Position numbers and translations under genes: made by a program
Notes under the pieces: model-generated
The model's input: the letters and a program-made list of their open reading frames with translations, nothing else
Database searches by the model: none
What the model was told of the DNA's origin: nothing
Assembly: GCA_037179385.1 (NCBI GenBank)
Contig: CM074187.1
Span: forward strand, 15,253,450 to 15,317,449
Direction of reading: 5' to 3'
DNA: 64,000 bases
Origin: Holothuria scabra
Lineage: Eukaryota > Echinodermata > Holothuroidea > Aspidochirotida > Holothuriidae
Part shown: positions 26,701 to 35,429 of the stretch, in pieces
Position numbering within the stretch: the first letter of the stretch is position 1
Layout: each line of letters opens with the position of its first letter

Positions 26701-27756
26701 ATAGCAAACAGGGTGTCCATACAACTACATGTAGAACACATGGTCTGCCCATACTTGGTTTGGTAGGGTTCTTCATTGACAAGGCCTTTTCTGTGGTAGA
26801 TGGGCTGTTTAATACCAGTTATAGGGGAGGTAAGGAGGAGTAAATAGATTTGGTACACAGCAGCTGGAATGGGCCACTCTACCACATGAAGGTCCTCCAG
26901 GGAAAAAACAATTTACATCTTGCAGGATTTAACACTAGGCACAACATACACTGCACATGCCAGTGAACCATCTTTAAATGCCACAACATATCATGGGCCA
27001 ACAGTTATTTTGCCAGGTTATTTCAACTCCTTTTCTAAACTTTACCATCTGGATCTATTTTCAGGCTGATACTGAAAGACTAGGAAAGCAAATAATGGAA
27101 TGCTTGCTTGACTTTTTATGTTTGTTAAAAGCCAGTTGGTTCATTTAAATGCATACTTAAAAGTGGTCGATAGAATAGCAGTCTTCATGAATGTCTGTTT
27201 CCCTACAAAGTTTCCCCTGGGTTTTAGCAGGTGTGAGGTGGTCCCATACCAAGATGAAAATCTTGCCCGGTTCAGTTTTGCACAAACATCGAGGAAGAAA
27301 GTTCTATGACTTCTTTAATAGCTGGCACAGTGAAAGTGGCAATCAGAACATTTTCTGTGAGGTGGTGGTCAAAATCTGTGAGGGGGCAACCTCACAAAAA
27401 GAATGCTAGGGGAAACCCTGCCCTAAGTTTAAACAGTCTAAAGTACTGCATGTAGTGGGCTGAATTCAATTTTACAATGATGGAAATAAAATTTGACTAG
27501 CCTACTCAGTTTGACAAGGAATGCAAACTTTGAGGAAAGCATAGGAAAATGAATATTCAAGCACGAATGGAAGAATATTGAACACAATAAAGTTGGCATC
27601 ACCATCGGCTATGAAAGGACAAAAAAAAGGGTTCTTTAATCTAACGTGCTATTTAAGGGGAGAGTTAAAACAATGTTTTTTTTAGTAGAAAGAAAAATAC
27701 TTACGAACAAGTTGCTCAATGTTGCTGATTTCTTCTGTTTTGGCTCTAAACTTCAT
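14678..27756 (-). CDS. HUS1: HUS1 checkpoint clamp component, complete, 8 coding exons
   Basis: HUS1 is one subunit of the RAD9-HUS1-RAD1 (9-1-1) ring, a PCNA-like clamp loaded at damaged DNA in the nucleus to activate ATR signalling. Coding exons on the minus strand: 27756-27705, 24795-24674, 23869-23690, 22158-22051, 19136-19062, 18487-18388, 16186-16064, 14763-14678. All introns are GT-AG and every junction keeps phase, giving 281 codons; known animal HUS1 is about 280 residues. Recognisable stretches, in order: N-terminal MKFRAK, CVLRIS, FFEEYRMEG, a block beginning HDVPVNVIPKRLW (the vertebrate counterpart reads HDIPIKVIPRKLW), FKDL, and C-terminal QEDVSIQY. The start is the only ATG giving the family N-terminus. 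Expect two PCNA-like domains joined by a linker near residues 130-150. No truncation or frameshift was seen. A promoter could not be identified. Confidence 0.96.
15114..15289. mobile_element. palindromic MITE, family A, diverged copy in HUS1 intron 7
   Basis: The arms TTGACCATTTTCC...GCAAAGGATTGTAAGACAG and TTTGTGATTGTTATTTGGAAA keep the arrangement of the 618 and 40509 copies, with many substitutions. The internal block TTTGGTCAATGCCATTTTAC is shared. It is an older insertion. Confidence 0.7.
16064..16186 (-). CDS. HUS1: HUS1 coding exon 7
   Basis: The acceptor is GCAG. Forty codons include AKVDIKNLLMFLSGQLLNPT, aligned with human AEVHIDIRKLLQFLAGQQVNPT. The donor is GTAAGA after 16064. Reading through the donor would stop four codons later, giving a protein that lacks the last conserved strand; splicing to exon 8 restores it. 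Confidence 0.92.
16187..18387. other. HUS1 intron 6
   Basis: 2.2 kb of AT-rich intron. Short open frames (for example 16672-16872) have no recognised domain, and no repeat could be named. Confidence 0.6.
18388..18487 (-). CDS. HUS1: HUS1 coding exon 6
   Basis: 33 codons plus one base between CAG and GTAAGC. It encodes NGEMRMRVETEQATVSVNFK followed by DLEV, aligned with the family's GELNLKIETELV...FKDL block. Confidence 0.92.
19062..19136 (-). CDS. HUS1: HUS1 coding exon 5
   Basis: 25 codons between a TAG acceptor and a GTAAGG donor. It encodes VSVTMPPLKSLKTVTERLKN, matching the human segment VSIYLPVLKTMKSVVEKMKN. It is too short for ORF detection and was found by searching for the missing segment. 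Confidence 0.93.
20495..20887. mobile_element. hAT-type non-autonomous element in HUS1 intron 4
   Basis: Flanked by the exact 8-bp duplication GTTAAATT (20487-20494 and 20888-20895). The ends are CACAGACTT and AAGTCTGTG, and the inverted arms extend inward imperfectly (ACATGGACAGAGCATG versus the complement of CATACTGTTCTGTCTATG-like sequence). It is 393 bp with no transposase. Both arms carry AAGATGGC motifs (20581-20593 and 20802-20815). Confidence 0.85.
22051..22158 (-). CDS. HUS1: HUS1 coding exon 4
   Basis: 36 codons between CAG and GTGAGT. It encodes the strongly conserved stretch HDVPVNVIPKRLW followed by EPLVPQFD, corresponding to the linker between the two clamp domains. Confidence 0.94.
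22159..23689. other. HUS1 intron 3
   Basis: 1.5 kb of AT-rich intron. No repeat or nested gene recognised. Confidence 0.55.
23690..23869 (-). CDS. HUS1: HUS1 coding exon 3
   Basis: Exactly 60 codons between a CAG acceptor and a GTTAGT donor. It encodes FFEEYRMEG, then a stretch rich in Leu, Ile and Lys (ALKTG, LKIKLTKKLSPCLTF) that matches the segment of human HUS1 around ALKTAQNARALKIKLTNK. Confidence 0.93.
24674..24795 (-). CDS. HUS1: HUS1 coding exon 2
   Basis: The acceptor is TAG before 24795. It encodes 40 full codons including ISKMTQLCVLRIS and VVHGGVWCQMNP, which align with the animal HUS1 block around the LRIS and W-C residues. The donor is taken as GTAGGT after 24674 because this joins in phase 0 to NNFFEEY of exon 3 with no alignment gap. 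The GTTAAC four bases further on would break the phase. Confidence 0.93.
24796..27704. other. HUS1 intron 1
   Basis: 2.9 kb. Apart from the MITE at 26503-26612 I see no named repeat or nested gene. Frames on both strands around 26493-26885 run through the MITE and are not genes. Confidence 0.55.
26503..26612. mobile_element. palindromic MITE, family B, copy 1 in HUS1 intron 1
   Basis: 110 bp. The left arm GGGCCCGTTCCACAAAGAGT and the right arm ACTCTTTGTGGAACAGCCCC are inverted. The core GTATGATTTACTGTTGGCTT is shared with the second copy at 40688-40796. Both copies are bordered by CTG, so a 3-bp target duplication is possible; the superfamily is uncertain. Confidence 0.85.
27705..27756 (-). 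CDS. HUS1: HUS1 coding exon 1
   Basis: It starts at ATG 27756-27754 and encodes 17 codons beginning MKFRAK, the invariant HUS1 N-terminus. The donor is GTAAGT right after 27705, leaving one base (C) that forms an Arg codon with exon 2. Upstream untranslated exons cannot be excluded. Confidence 0.93.
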
Positions 27757-28909
27757 CTTTCTTACCTACTAATTCTTGCCAAGTATTGTAGCAAGACTAG
27801 GTACTCAGGGAATATGTGGATGGTTCTGATAAAAAGGTAAATTTGTAACAGTTAGAGACTTCATTCATACAATTGAAGTGTGGAAATGCTCAGGATCTTG
27901 CCAGACATGAAGCGTGCGGCTTGGTTACTTGCCTTTTGGTCTACCCCTGGAAAATAAAACGATAATCCAGGTGTTACATGATCAACCAAGACACCAAATC
28001 TGCCTTCGCTATCTTCGAAAACACAAAATCAATTAACACTCACACGTCACACAGTTCATTCCATACCTCTTGTTAGTCTGGCACGTTACATCCTTGGCCA
28101 GTGGGTAATTTAATTGTGATAGTGACACAGCTATCAGATGGGAAATTGAGCAAATTTCTGTAACCAAGGTGTACCCTTAATGGAAACTCAACAAGAGCTC
28201 AATGGGCACAGGCTGTGGTTCATTGCTGGATATTATAAGAATTGTATGCAGCCAGTAGAAAAGCTGATAGCTAGGCTTAGTAGTATGTAGCTCATCGGTT
28301 AGGCCTAGGTCTAACTTAGTTACAGTGCTCTGTTCAGTAAGAGGTAGGCCTAGGCCTAGGCCTAGTCCTCAGTTAGGATTGTGGTCGTTCGCTTCTCCTA
28401 CGCATTTCCCTAGGCCTACACTATACATGTACAGGGATCAATTATGCGACCGTCCACATATGTACATAGGCTAACTAAGTAAGTTACAGTGAGTCCTTCA
28501 CTGAGGGCTAAATCAGAGGCAACTCCACAATCAATTTTACAATTAGGGGATTTCAGGGCCTACACAATTAGTCCACTATACTGCTAGAAAATGTGAAAAG
28601 AGCTTGTGAGGCTGCAGGTTGTAAAATCAGGCAAATTTTTCACATTTTTACCTGAAGGTATGTTGTCTTCTCTAACTTCCAGAATGCCGCATGCACAATA
28701 CGACGCTAGTCAGAGCAGTTAGTAACTAGGAAGTAGGCTAATGTCAATTTCAAGCTCAAACTCAAAGCTCTGTTTCGCGCCGCAAAACGTCAAATGGAGT
28801 ACCTAGTAAGCATATTTTTCCTGGGCTATTGAGGGCAAAGGATGGTAATTTTCAAATTAACTTCTGAATTCACTTATTTAAAATTGACAGCCTGGGGTTC
28901 AGTGGCGTC
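27757..28909. other. HUS1 upstream region
   Basis: It should hold the HUS1 promoter and 5' leader, but I could not identify a TATA box or initiator. A short GGCCTA hexamer tract lies at about 28345-28365. Confidence 0.4.
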
Positions 28910-30230
28910 ACCAAGGGGGGGGGGGGCAGGGGGGTAGGTGCTACCCTGAAAAATCGTGTGCCCCCCGTGTGCCCCCCCCCCCCCAACTGAGATTTGAGAT
29001 TTTCCAAAAAAAATATGTCTTCTGTAGTCAGAGTGTGACTATGAATTTTTTAGGATTCGATTCCTCTGTTGAAAAGAAAAGGCAGTAGATTTTCATGTTT
29101 TCGAAATGAAAATATCCAAAAAAAAAACCTTGGCAATGTCATTTCCGGCTGTCTGAGGGGTTACATTTTTTCAAAATTTTCTTCACACTTCCGACTACGT
29201 CAATTGGAGGTGGCGCACAGCTCAGGTAACCCTTCAAGCAGGATTAAGCCTACATTTTTCCTTCAGAGGATCATATCTAATTGACCATCAACTGCCTTTT
29301 CTTTCTCTTTATAGTCACGGTGCAGCTCACCTTCCTCAAATTGTCAGCCTGATACGCTCTTGAGAGTAGTTTCACTAACGTTTGTGTTGTTACCAAAAAT
29401 AAAATCTTACTCGAAATTGCCCTGTAATTTTTTAGGCCAGTGTTAAAACAACCCTTTTAAAAAACAACTTTAAAACCTTACAAACACGCTAAAGACCCAG
29501 GAGCTTCCAGGGGCTTCGCCCCCTGGACCCCCACTAAGACTAACATTGAATTGCCCATCAACTTTCTTTCTATAGATCATCTACCCCTTTTTTAAAGTGT
29601 CAGCCGGATCTGCTCTTGGTAGTTGAATCAGTGGTTTTTTACCGAAAGTCTTAGGCTACTTGAAAGTTACCCTGGAGGTAACTTTTAGACCAGTGTTTAG
29701 TCAATAAAATTACCCTTAAATAACGTCTATAATACCTCAAAAACACGTTGAAACCCAGGAGCTTCCGGGGGCTTCGCCCCCTGGACCCCCCAAAAAATTC
29801 ACATTGAAGTGCCCATCAACTTTTTTCTCTATAGATCATCTACCCCATTTTCAAAATTTCAGCCGGATAAGCTCTTAGTAGTTGAGTCAGTGGTTTTTTA
29901 CCGAGAGGCTTACTTGAAGTTACCCTGGAGGTAACTTTTAGACCAGTGTTAAGTCAATAAAATTACCCTTAAATAACGCCTTTAATACCTCACAAACACG
30001 CTAAAACCCAGGAGCTTCCGGGGGCTTCGCCCCCTGGACCCCCACCGGAGCTTTGCCCCTGGACCCCACCAGGGGCCCTAAGGCGGGCCCCTGGACCCCA
30101 CCCGTTGAGCCTCGCGCTTCGCGCTCGGTGGCGCCTCCGACGCCATGAGTGGAGTCTAGCAATGCCCCCCCATAAAATCGTTGTGCCCCCTCAGTGCCCC
30201 CCCAGAATGAAATGTCTGGTGACGCCACTG
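28910..30230. mobile_element. non-autonomous hAT element with internal tandem repeats, copy 1
   Basis: Exact 8-bp duplication CTGGGGTT (28902-28909 and 30231-30238). The termini CAGTGGCGTCACC and GGTGACGCCACTG are perfect inverted repeats. G-rich and C-rich runs lie just inside each end. The interior holds three units of about 255 bp, each ending in a CCCAGGAGCTTCC-type block and GGGGCTTCGCCCCCTGGACC. No transposase. Sister copy at 37753-39179. Confidence 0.9.
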
Positions 30231-30238
30231 CTGGGGTT

Positions 30239-30700
30239 CCAGCCTTTCTATCCTATTTTGTAATTTTCACATCGAGCTATGAAGTAGCATGTAAAATATC
30301 ATTGATCCATGTAGTCCTTTCGGAAAATTACCCCAGTCATGATTCAAGGAAGTGTTTTTTTCTTCTCTTTTCTTATTTTTGTTTAGTCGCCCTCATTCAT
30401 CCTGGAAAAAAATTCATACATTGGGTATTCCCCTTCGAGCACATAAGCCTCTGGGTAATCATGTTGTACACTGAGCTCATATTATTGCATACTGTAGCGC
30501 CGGGATCCACAGAGCAAGTTTATTATCAATTATAAAATTAAAAGATAGCTAAGGCTTTTCTCATTTTTTCGTTTGTCATTCTACTTTTCGTCTTTATGTT
30601 AAAGGTCCAATCCTCTTATCCCAAACAGTAGCAATTCTCTTAACCTTCTTACTTCTCCGAAAGCGTTTATGTCCTTTGGGATTCTACAACGTATTCCAAA
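30239..30700. other. no recognised gene
   Basis: Spacer between the hAT element and the AAG tract. Nothing recognised. Confidence 0.4.
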
Positions 30701-31621
30701 GAAGAAAAAGAAGAAGAAAAAGAAGAAGAAGAAGAAGAAGAAGAAGAAGAAGAAGAAGAAGAAGAAGAAGAAGAAGAAGAAGAAGAAGAAGAAGAAGAAG
30801 AAGAAGAAGAAGAAGAAGAAGAAGAAGAAGAAGAAGAAGAAGAAGAAGAAGAAGAAGAAGAAGAAGAAGAAGAAGAAGAAGAAGAAGAAGAAGAAGAAGA
30901 AGAAGAAGAAGAAGAAGAAGAAGAAGAAGAAGAAGAAGAAGAAGAAGAAGAAGAAGAAGAAGAAGAAGAAGAAGAAGAAGAAGAAGAAGAAGAAGAAGAA
31001 GAAGAAGAAGAAGAAGAAGAAGAAGAAGAAGAAGAAGAAGAAGAAGAAGAAGAAGAAGAAGAAGAAGAAGAAGAAGAAGAAGAAGAAGAAGAAGAAGAAG
31101 AAGAAGAAGAAGAAGAAGAAGAAGAAGAAGAAGAAGAAGAAGAAGAAGAAGAAGAAGAAGAAGAAGAAGAAGAAGAAGAAGAAGAAGAAGAAGAAGAAGA
31201 AGAAGAAGAAGAAGAAGAAGAAGAAGAAGAAGAAGAAGAAGAAGAAGAAGAAGAAGAAGAAGAAGAAGAAGAAGAAGAAGAAGAAGAAGAAGAAGAAGAA
31301 GAAGAAGAAGAAGAAGAAGAAGAAGAAGAAGAAGAAGAAGAAGAAGAAGAAGAAGAAGAAGAAGAAGAAGAAGAAGAAGAAGAAGAAGAAGAAGAAGAAG
31401 AAGAAGAAGAAGAAGAAGAAGAAGAAGAAGAAGAAGAAGAAGAAGAAGAAGAAGAAGAAGAAGAAGAAGAAGAAGAAGAAGAAGAAGAAGAAGAAGAAGA
31501 AGAAGAAGAAGAAGAAGAAGAAGAAGAAGAAGAAGAAGAAGAAGAAGAAGAAGAAGAAGAAGAAGAAGAAGAAGAAGAAGAAGAAGAAGAAGAAGAAGAA
31601 GAAGAAGAAGAAGAAGAAGAA
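30701..31621. repeat. very long AAG trinucleotide repeat
   Basis: After a few interrupted units, about 900 bases (roughly 300 units) of perfect AAG run without interruption. The purine strand is the plus strand. The long Lys, Arg and Phe frames across it are artefacts. The true length may differ, because assemblers handle such tracts poorly. Confidence 0.98.
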
Positions 31622-32640
31622 TTTCAAGGCAACGACAAAGGCGATGGCGATGGCGTCCCGGTGGAACGTAACTTGGCAGAATTTAAAAATTAAACCTTTT
31701 GAAAGAAATCTGGCTTTTGTTGGTACTATAAAAATTTGGGGTGTTTATTGAAGAATCTGTCCTGCATAAGGGAAAATCGAAAATGTTACATGGGGCACAG
31801 CTGAAATTCTTTTGGGGTTACGCATTGAATCGTACAAGACGAGACTAGAAGTTTGCCCGGATAGTTTGCCCTTTTTTGAACGAATCTTTGAAAATTAAGA
31901 GCTTATTATAATGGAGAAACTTTGGACTTTAATAAAAGAAAATTTGGTTTTTTGGTGAGGTTATAATGAAAAATTTGGTTTCTTTTATAAAGTGATATGC
32001 CTTTCAGGAGCAAAATTAGGTAGTATGCCGGGTGATTAACAGATTCGGCTTTGGTTATTTATTGTACCGAGTATCCATCGAAATTGGAAAATTTTGCCAC
32101 TTTTAACAATCTGAAGCTAATATTGGAGAAAAATTGTAATGTAATGACAGTTTTGAGGTTTAATGGAGGAATTTGACGTTCTCATGAGGAAAATCTCAAG
32201 TAGGGGGTGATCTGTAATTTTGTTGAGGTTACTGAATATCATCATGCAGATTTAGGCCCTCGGAATATATTGGAGCATTCTCCAGAGGAAAAAATTTGGC
32301 TTCGCATATATTTGAAGTTTTATATATTATATATTTTCATAGGCCTACGGGAGCGTGTCATTTTGGAAGGGGCAGAATTCTTTTTCGTCCGAAAAAATGT
32401 CATTTTGCCCGAAAGATTATCTAAGTCGAGGGCACAGAATTTTTTTAAAAATTGAGAACCCCCGGACAGCAGAAAATGGCATTTCCTTGGCTCGTAACTA
32501 GAAATAAAGAAGTGCCTTTTTCAGATTTCTTTCGCAATTAAATTATTTTCACTTCATAATACTGCCCCAAAACGAAGAATAATTTACAAACACGAATTGT
32601 TCTGTTCAGTTATCTGTTCGACTAAAACACTATCTATGCG
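31622..32640. repeat. dispersed 1.1-kb repeat, copy 2
   Basis: It matches 1041-2133 in the same orientation, including TTTCAAGGC...GACAAAGGC, TTGGGGTGTTTATTGAA and CTGAATATCATCATGCAGAT. Its left end is replaced by the AAG tract. The right end continues into GCGGAGCGCCACCATC, a motif shared with other repeats. Confidence 0.8.
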
Positions 32641-32929
32641 GAGCGCCACCATCAGCTGGCTGACGTAACCCTAATCCTTAAACTAATCTCTAACCCGAAC
32701 AAAGAATACAATTGATACAATACAATGGCAACAGCCAGTCAGGACACACTTTGTTAAACAGTGCGAATCTACCTCAAAAAATCTCCTCCGGTCAGTCATT
32801 AAATCCACTGACACGATTCAGCTTTAAGGTCAATAATTAGAGTCCCAAAAACTAAAGCAACAGCTAAATCTTACAATTGTCCTGTTTTTCTTCAAAGTAT
32901 TTTTCCCCCTTACATCAAATCCATCTATG

Positions 32930-33260
32930 GGCCAGGTATAAAATTCCATATCAGATATAGATTTTACATCTGGGCCATATCTGATACAGATATGGGATTT
33001 ATATCTGGGCCAGATAAAATATGGCAGATATAACCTAGATATACGCCAGACCCATATCTGAGCCATTTATGGCCAGATTAGGTTTTACCTGGATCAAAGA
33101 CTTTATATGGAAGAGATAAAATTTTGTCGGGACCAGATTTTACGTTAGTCTCATATGAGAAGAATGTATTTCCATATGTGGCCCTTATCTGTGCCAGAGC
33201 TGGAATTTATATCAGGTCTATATCTGGGTAAAGGCCTATGTGGGACAGATAAATTTTCAC
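32930..33260. repeat. degenerate ATATCTGGGCCAGATAT repeat region
   Basis: ATATCTGGGCCAGATA, CATATCTG, GGCCAGAT and variants recur on both strands for about 330 bp, giving many overlapping palindromes. Non-coding. Confidence 0.65.
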
Positions 33261-33851
33261 CCCAATCATTTGATGCTGTAGTTATGAATCATATGCAGGA
33301 CTCGCTCATATGGCATTCAAACTCCTCATGGAGACATTGACTTTTTCCTAAAAGACGGGTTTAAGTTCATATCAAGTTTTGATATGTTAGAGCGGTACTT
33401 ATTCTAAGCATTCAATTTCAGGGAAACTTGCATTGAAATCCGATGTGCGGTTGTCAAGATATGAGCAGGGAAATTTGACACATTTTCAACCGCAAAAGTT
33501 AACTTAAAGCATCATATCATCACATTCAGTGGACAGTCTTTTCTTTTTCTATAAACTCTACAGTCAATTTTCTCCTCAACAAACCTATATTTTCAGAATG
33601 TGATTATATAGGTGGCATCAGAACAAACCTTGCATGACAGGGAGAGCCTATTCCTACTAACATCAAGATCAACACAACAGTCCGAAAAAAACGAAGGGAC
33701 ACAAAGAATCCCTTGTCAATGTGAGAAAGTGAAATACTGAAAGATCATTTTGGAATAAAAATCTAATGGCCTCATATTTAATAATATCTTGAGAAATAAA
33801 TATCCGATTTGAATAGAAGTTTCACCACAAAATGTAGATTTGTTTTGTTTC

Positions 33852-34060
33852 TCACATATGAAAATTTAATTTTTGGTTCACTACCTCTTTAAGTCCTCCC
33901 GACTCCCTGACGAATAGCTGTTCGGCTAAATCAGACAGTACTCCTGACGGCCCAAAGGAGTTCTGCTTGCCAAGGAAACTACGTCGACTAAGGACAACAC
34001 TTAACTGCCCATCCTCTGCATGACCATTTACATAATCTTTGAACACCTTTTTCTTAAGTT
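33852..34060 (-). pseudogene. decayed coding-like repeat unit R1, origin unknown
   Basis: The minus strand reads open as VFKDYVNGHAEDGQL, SVVLSRRSFLGKQ, LSDLAEQLFVRESGGLK for about 65 codons before a stop. Units R2 and R3 upstream encode similar residues with stops. I do not recognise the family. It may be an exon of a tandem-repeat gene, a transposon-borne repeat, or chance conservation. Confidence 0.5.
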
Positions 34061-34190
34061 CTCACGGCTCTCTGGCGAAGAGCCTTTCGGCAAAAACAAA
34101 CTTTAAATTGCTTCTTTAAGAAGCTATACATTCACTGAAAGACAACACTTGACCACTCTCCCGGCCCTCAGACCATTTTGACCATTGGCA
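34047..34190 (-). pseudogene. decayed coding-like repeat unit R2
   Basis: Translated on the minus strand it aligns with R1 (VVF, then YSFLKKQF) but contains stops and frame breaks. Nucleotide blocks GGTCAAAATGGTCTGAG and CAAGTGTTGTC are shared with R3. Confidence 0.5.
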
Positions 34191-34220
34191 GGTCTGCCAT
34201 GTATGGCTCCATTCTACACT

Positions 34221-34278
34221 GGATGAAAAGAACAGATACTCCACATGATCTTAGCCAAAAGGCCCAGCGAGAAGCGAT
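34221..34278 (-). pseudogene. U2 snRNA 5'-fragment pseudogene
   Basis: On the minus strand from 34278: ATCGCTTCTCG, then CTG, then GGCCTTTTGGCTAAGATCA and TAT CTGTTCTT, matching the first 50 or so bases of animal U2 snRNA. Three extra bases break the 5' stem, and the GTAGTA branch-point-recognition sequence is changed to GGAGTA. The rest of U2 is absent. It is not functional. Confidence 0.8.
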
Positions 34279-34445
34279 CTTATCCTTGAACACCAGTTTT
34301 TTCTAAAGTCCTCCCGACTCTCTGGCAAAGAGCTGTTCGACGAACCAAACTTAAAACTGCTTCCTCAGGAAGCTATATGTCCACTGAAGGACAACACTTG
34401 ACCAACCCCACCACTCTCAGACCATTTTGACGATATTGAAAAACC
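34279..34445 (-). pseudogene. decayed coding-like repeat unit R3
   Basis: The minus-strand translation contains SSVVLQWTYSFLRKQF, then VEQLFARESGGL and VFKDK, with three in-frame stops. It parallels R1. The U2-like fragment lies between this unit and R2. Confidence 0.5.
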
Positions 34446-34818
34446 TTCCGAAAAAGTTTGGCTTTCCCTTAAAATATATTTGAAAATCTGTAGTTATACA
34501 TTGCAGTAATTTTAAGGCAAAAATTTTGAACAAGAGCCGCGATGTTGCAGAACCTCAATACATTATGAATGTTAAGGAGACAAATTTTTCATGTAGCTGA
34601 TATTTGATTTAAATACAGTCCTCCTTTGGTGCTTTTATACTCTTGCTGACCGATGATAATATCCAACCCGCGCTATCCCGGCTACCATGAAATAGGTACA
34701 CTTGTGATAGATCCACTCTGAATGTCGGAATAAATTCATGTAGATTGTGACAAGCTTCATATCTTCTAGCCTGCGTAGAGCCTCTGTGGCTACAGCCCCC
34801 TTAGGCTGCCGTCTCTCG

Positions 34819-34998
34819 CAGTGGCGGATAAAGGAAATTCAGTCAGAGGGGGCGAAAAATAGGCTGTAGGGGCGATTTTATGTAGGTAGATACATATGCC
34901 TCAATACGGTAAAAAGAGTAAAAAGGGCGCTGACAGGCAATTTGAGTCCGTCAAGGGGGGCGACCGCCCCCTCTGACTACATGGTAGCTCCGCCACTG
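34819..34998. mobile_element. 180-bp hAT-type MITE
   Basis: Exact 8-bp duplication GTCTCTCG (34811-34818 and 34999-35006). The ends CAGTGGCGGA and TCCGCCACTG are inverted repeats. An internal pair AGTCAGAGGGGGCG / CGCCCCCTCTGACT extends the palindrome. No coding capacity. Confidence 0.92.
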
Positions 34999-35429
34999 GT
35001 CTCTCGTAGCGATGAGCTGAACAAAAAGACTTCGTCCACTTCGCGGGCTACATAAACTTCGGAATCTCTTGACTTTCTACCCGTCGGGTTTCTGGATGAA
35101 TAATTTTCTAGCAGATTTGGAGTGGCTGAAATTGCCTACCTTTGTGTGGATTAAAGTGAGCGTCTAGCATCTGGCCTGTTTCTGTCTCCTGTAGGTATTT
35201 GTTTTCAATCCCTGGGAATGCACAAATTTGTTCCAAAATCATACTTGTTGTGGTGGTTAGAATATTTGAGTCAAATATGTTTGGAAAAAGTTTTAACTTT
35301 GCACGGCGAGTGCTGTCTGCCACCACTGGCCAGTGCAACAACGTTACCAAACCCTGTTGGGTCAATGCAGTCTCACTAAGGGTAGCAACCTTACCACTTT
35401 CATCTCACAGGGCTTCTTGGGCCGAGTGG

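Noticed and set aside
26493..26885. Overlapping frames on both strands in HUS1 intron 1
   Set aside because: They run through a palindromic MITE and have no conserved motifs.
30599..31751. Long open frames of poly-Lys, poly-Arg and poly-Phe
   Set aside because: They are only the three readings of the AAG repeat, with no conserved flanking domain.
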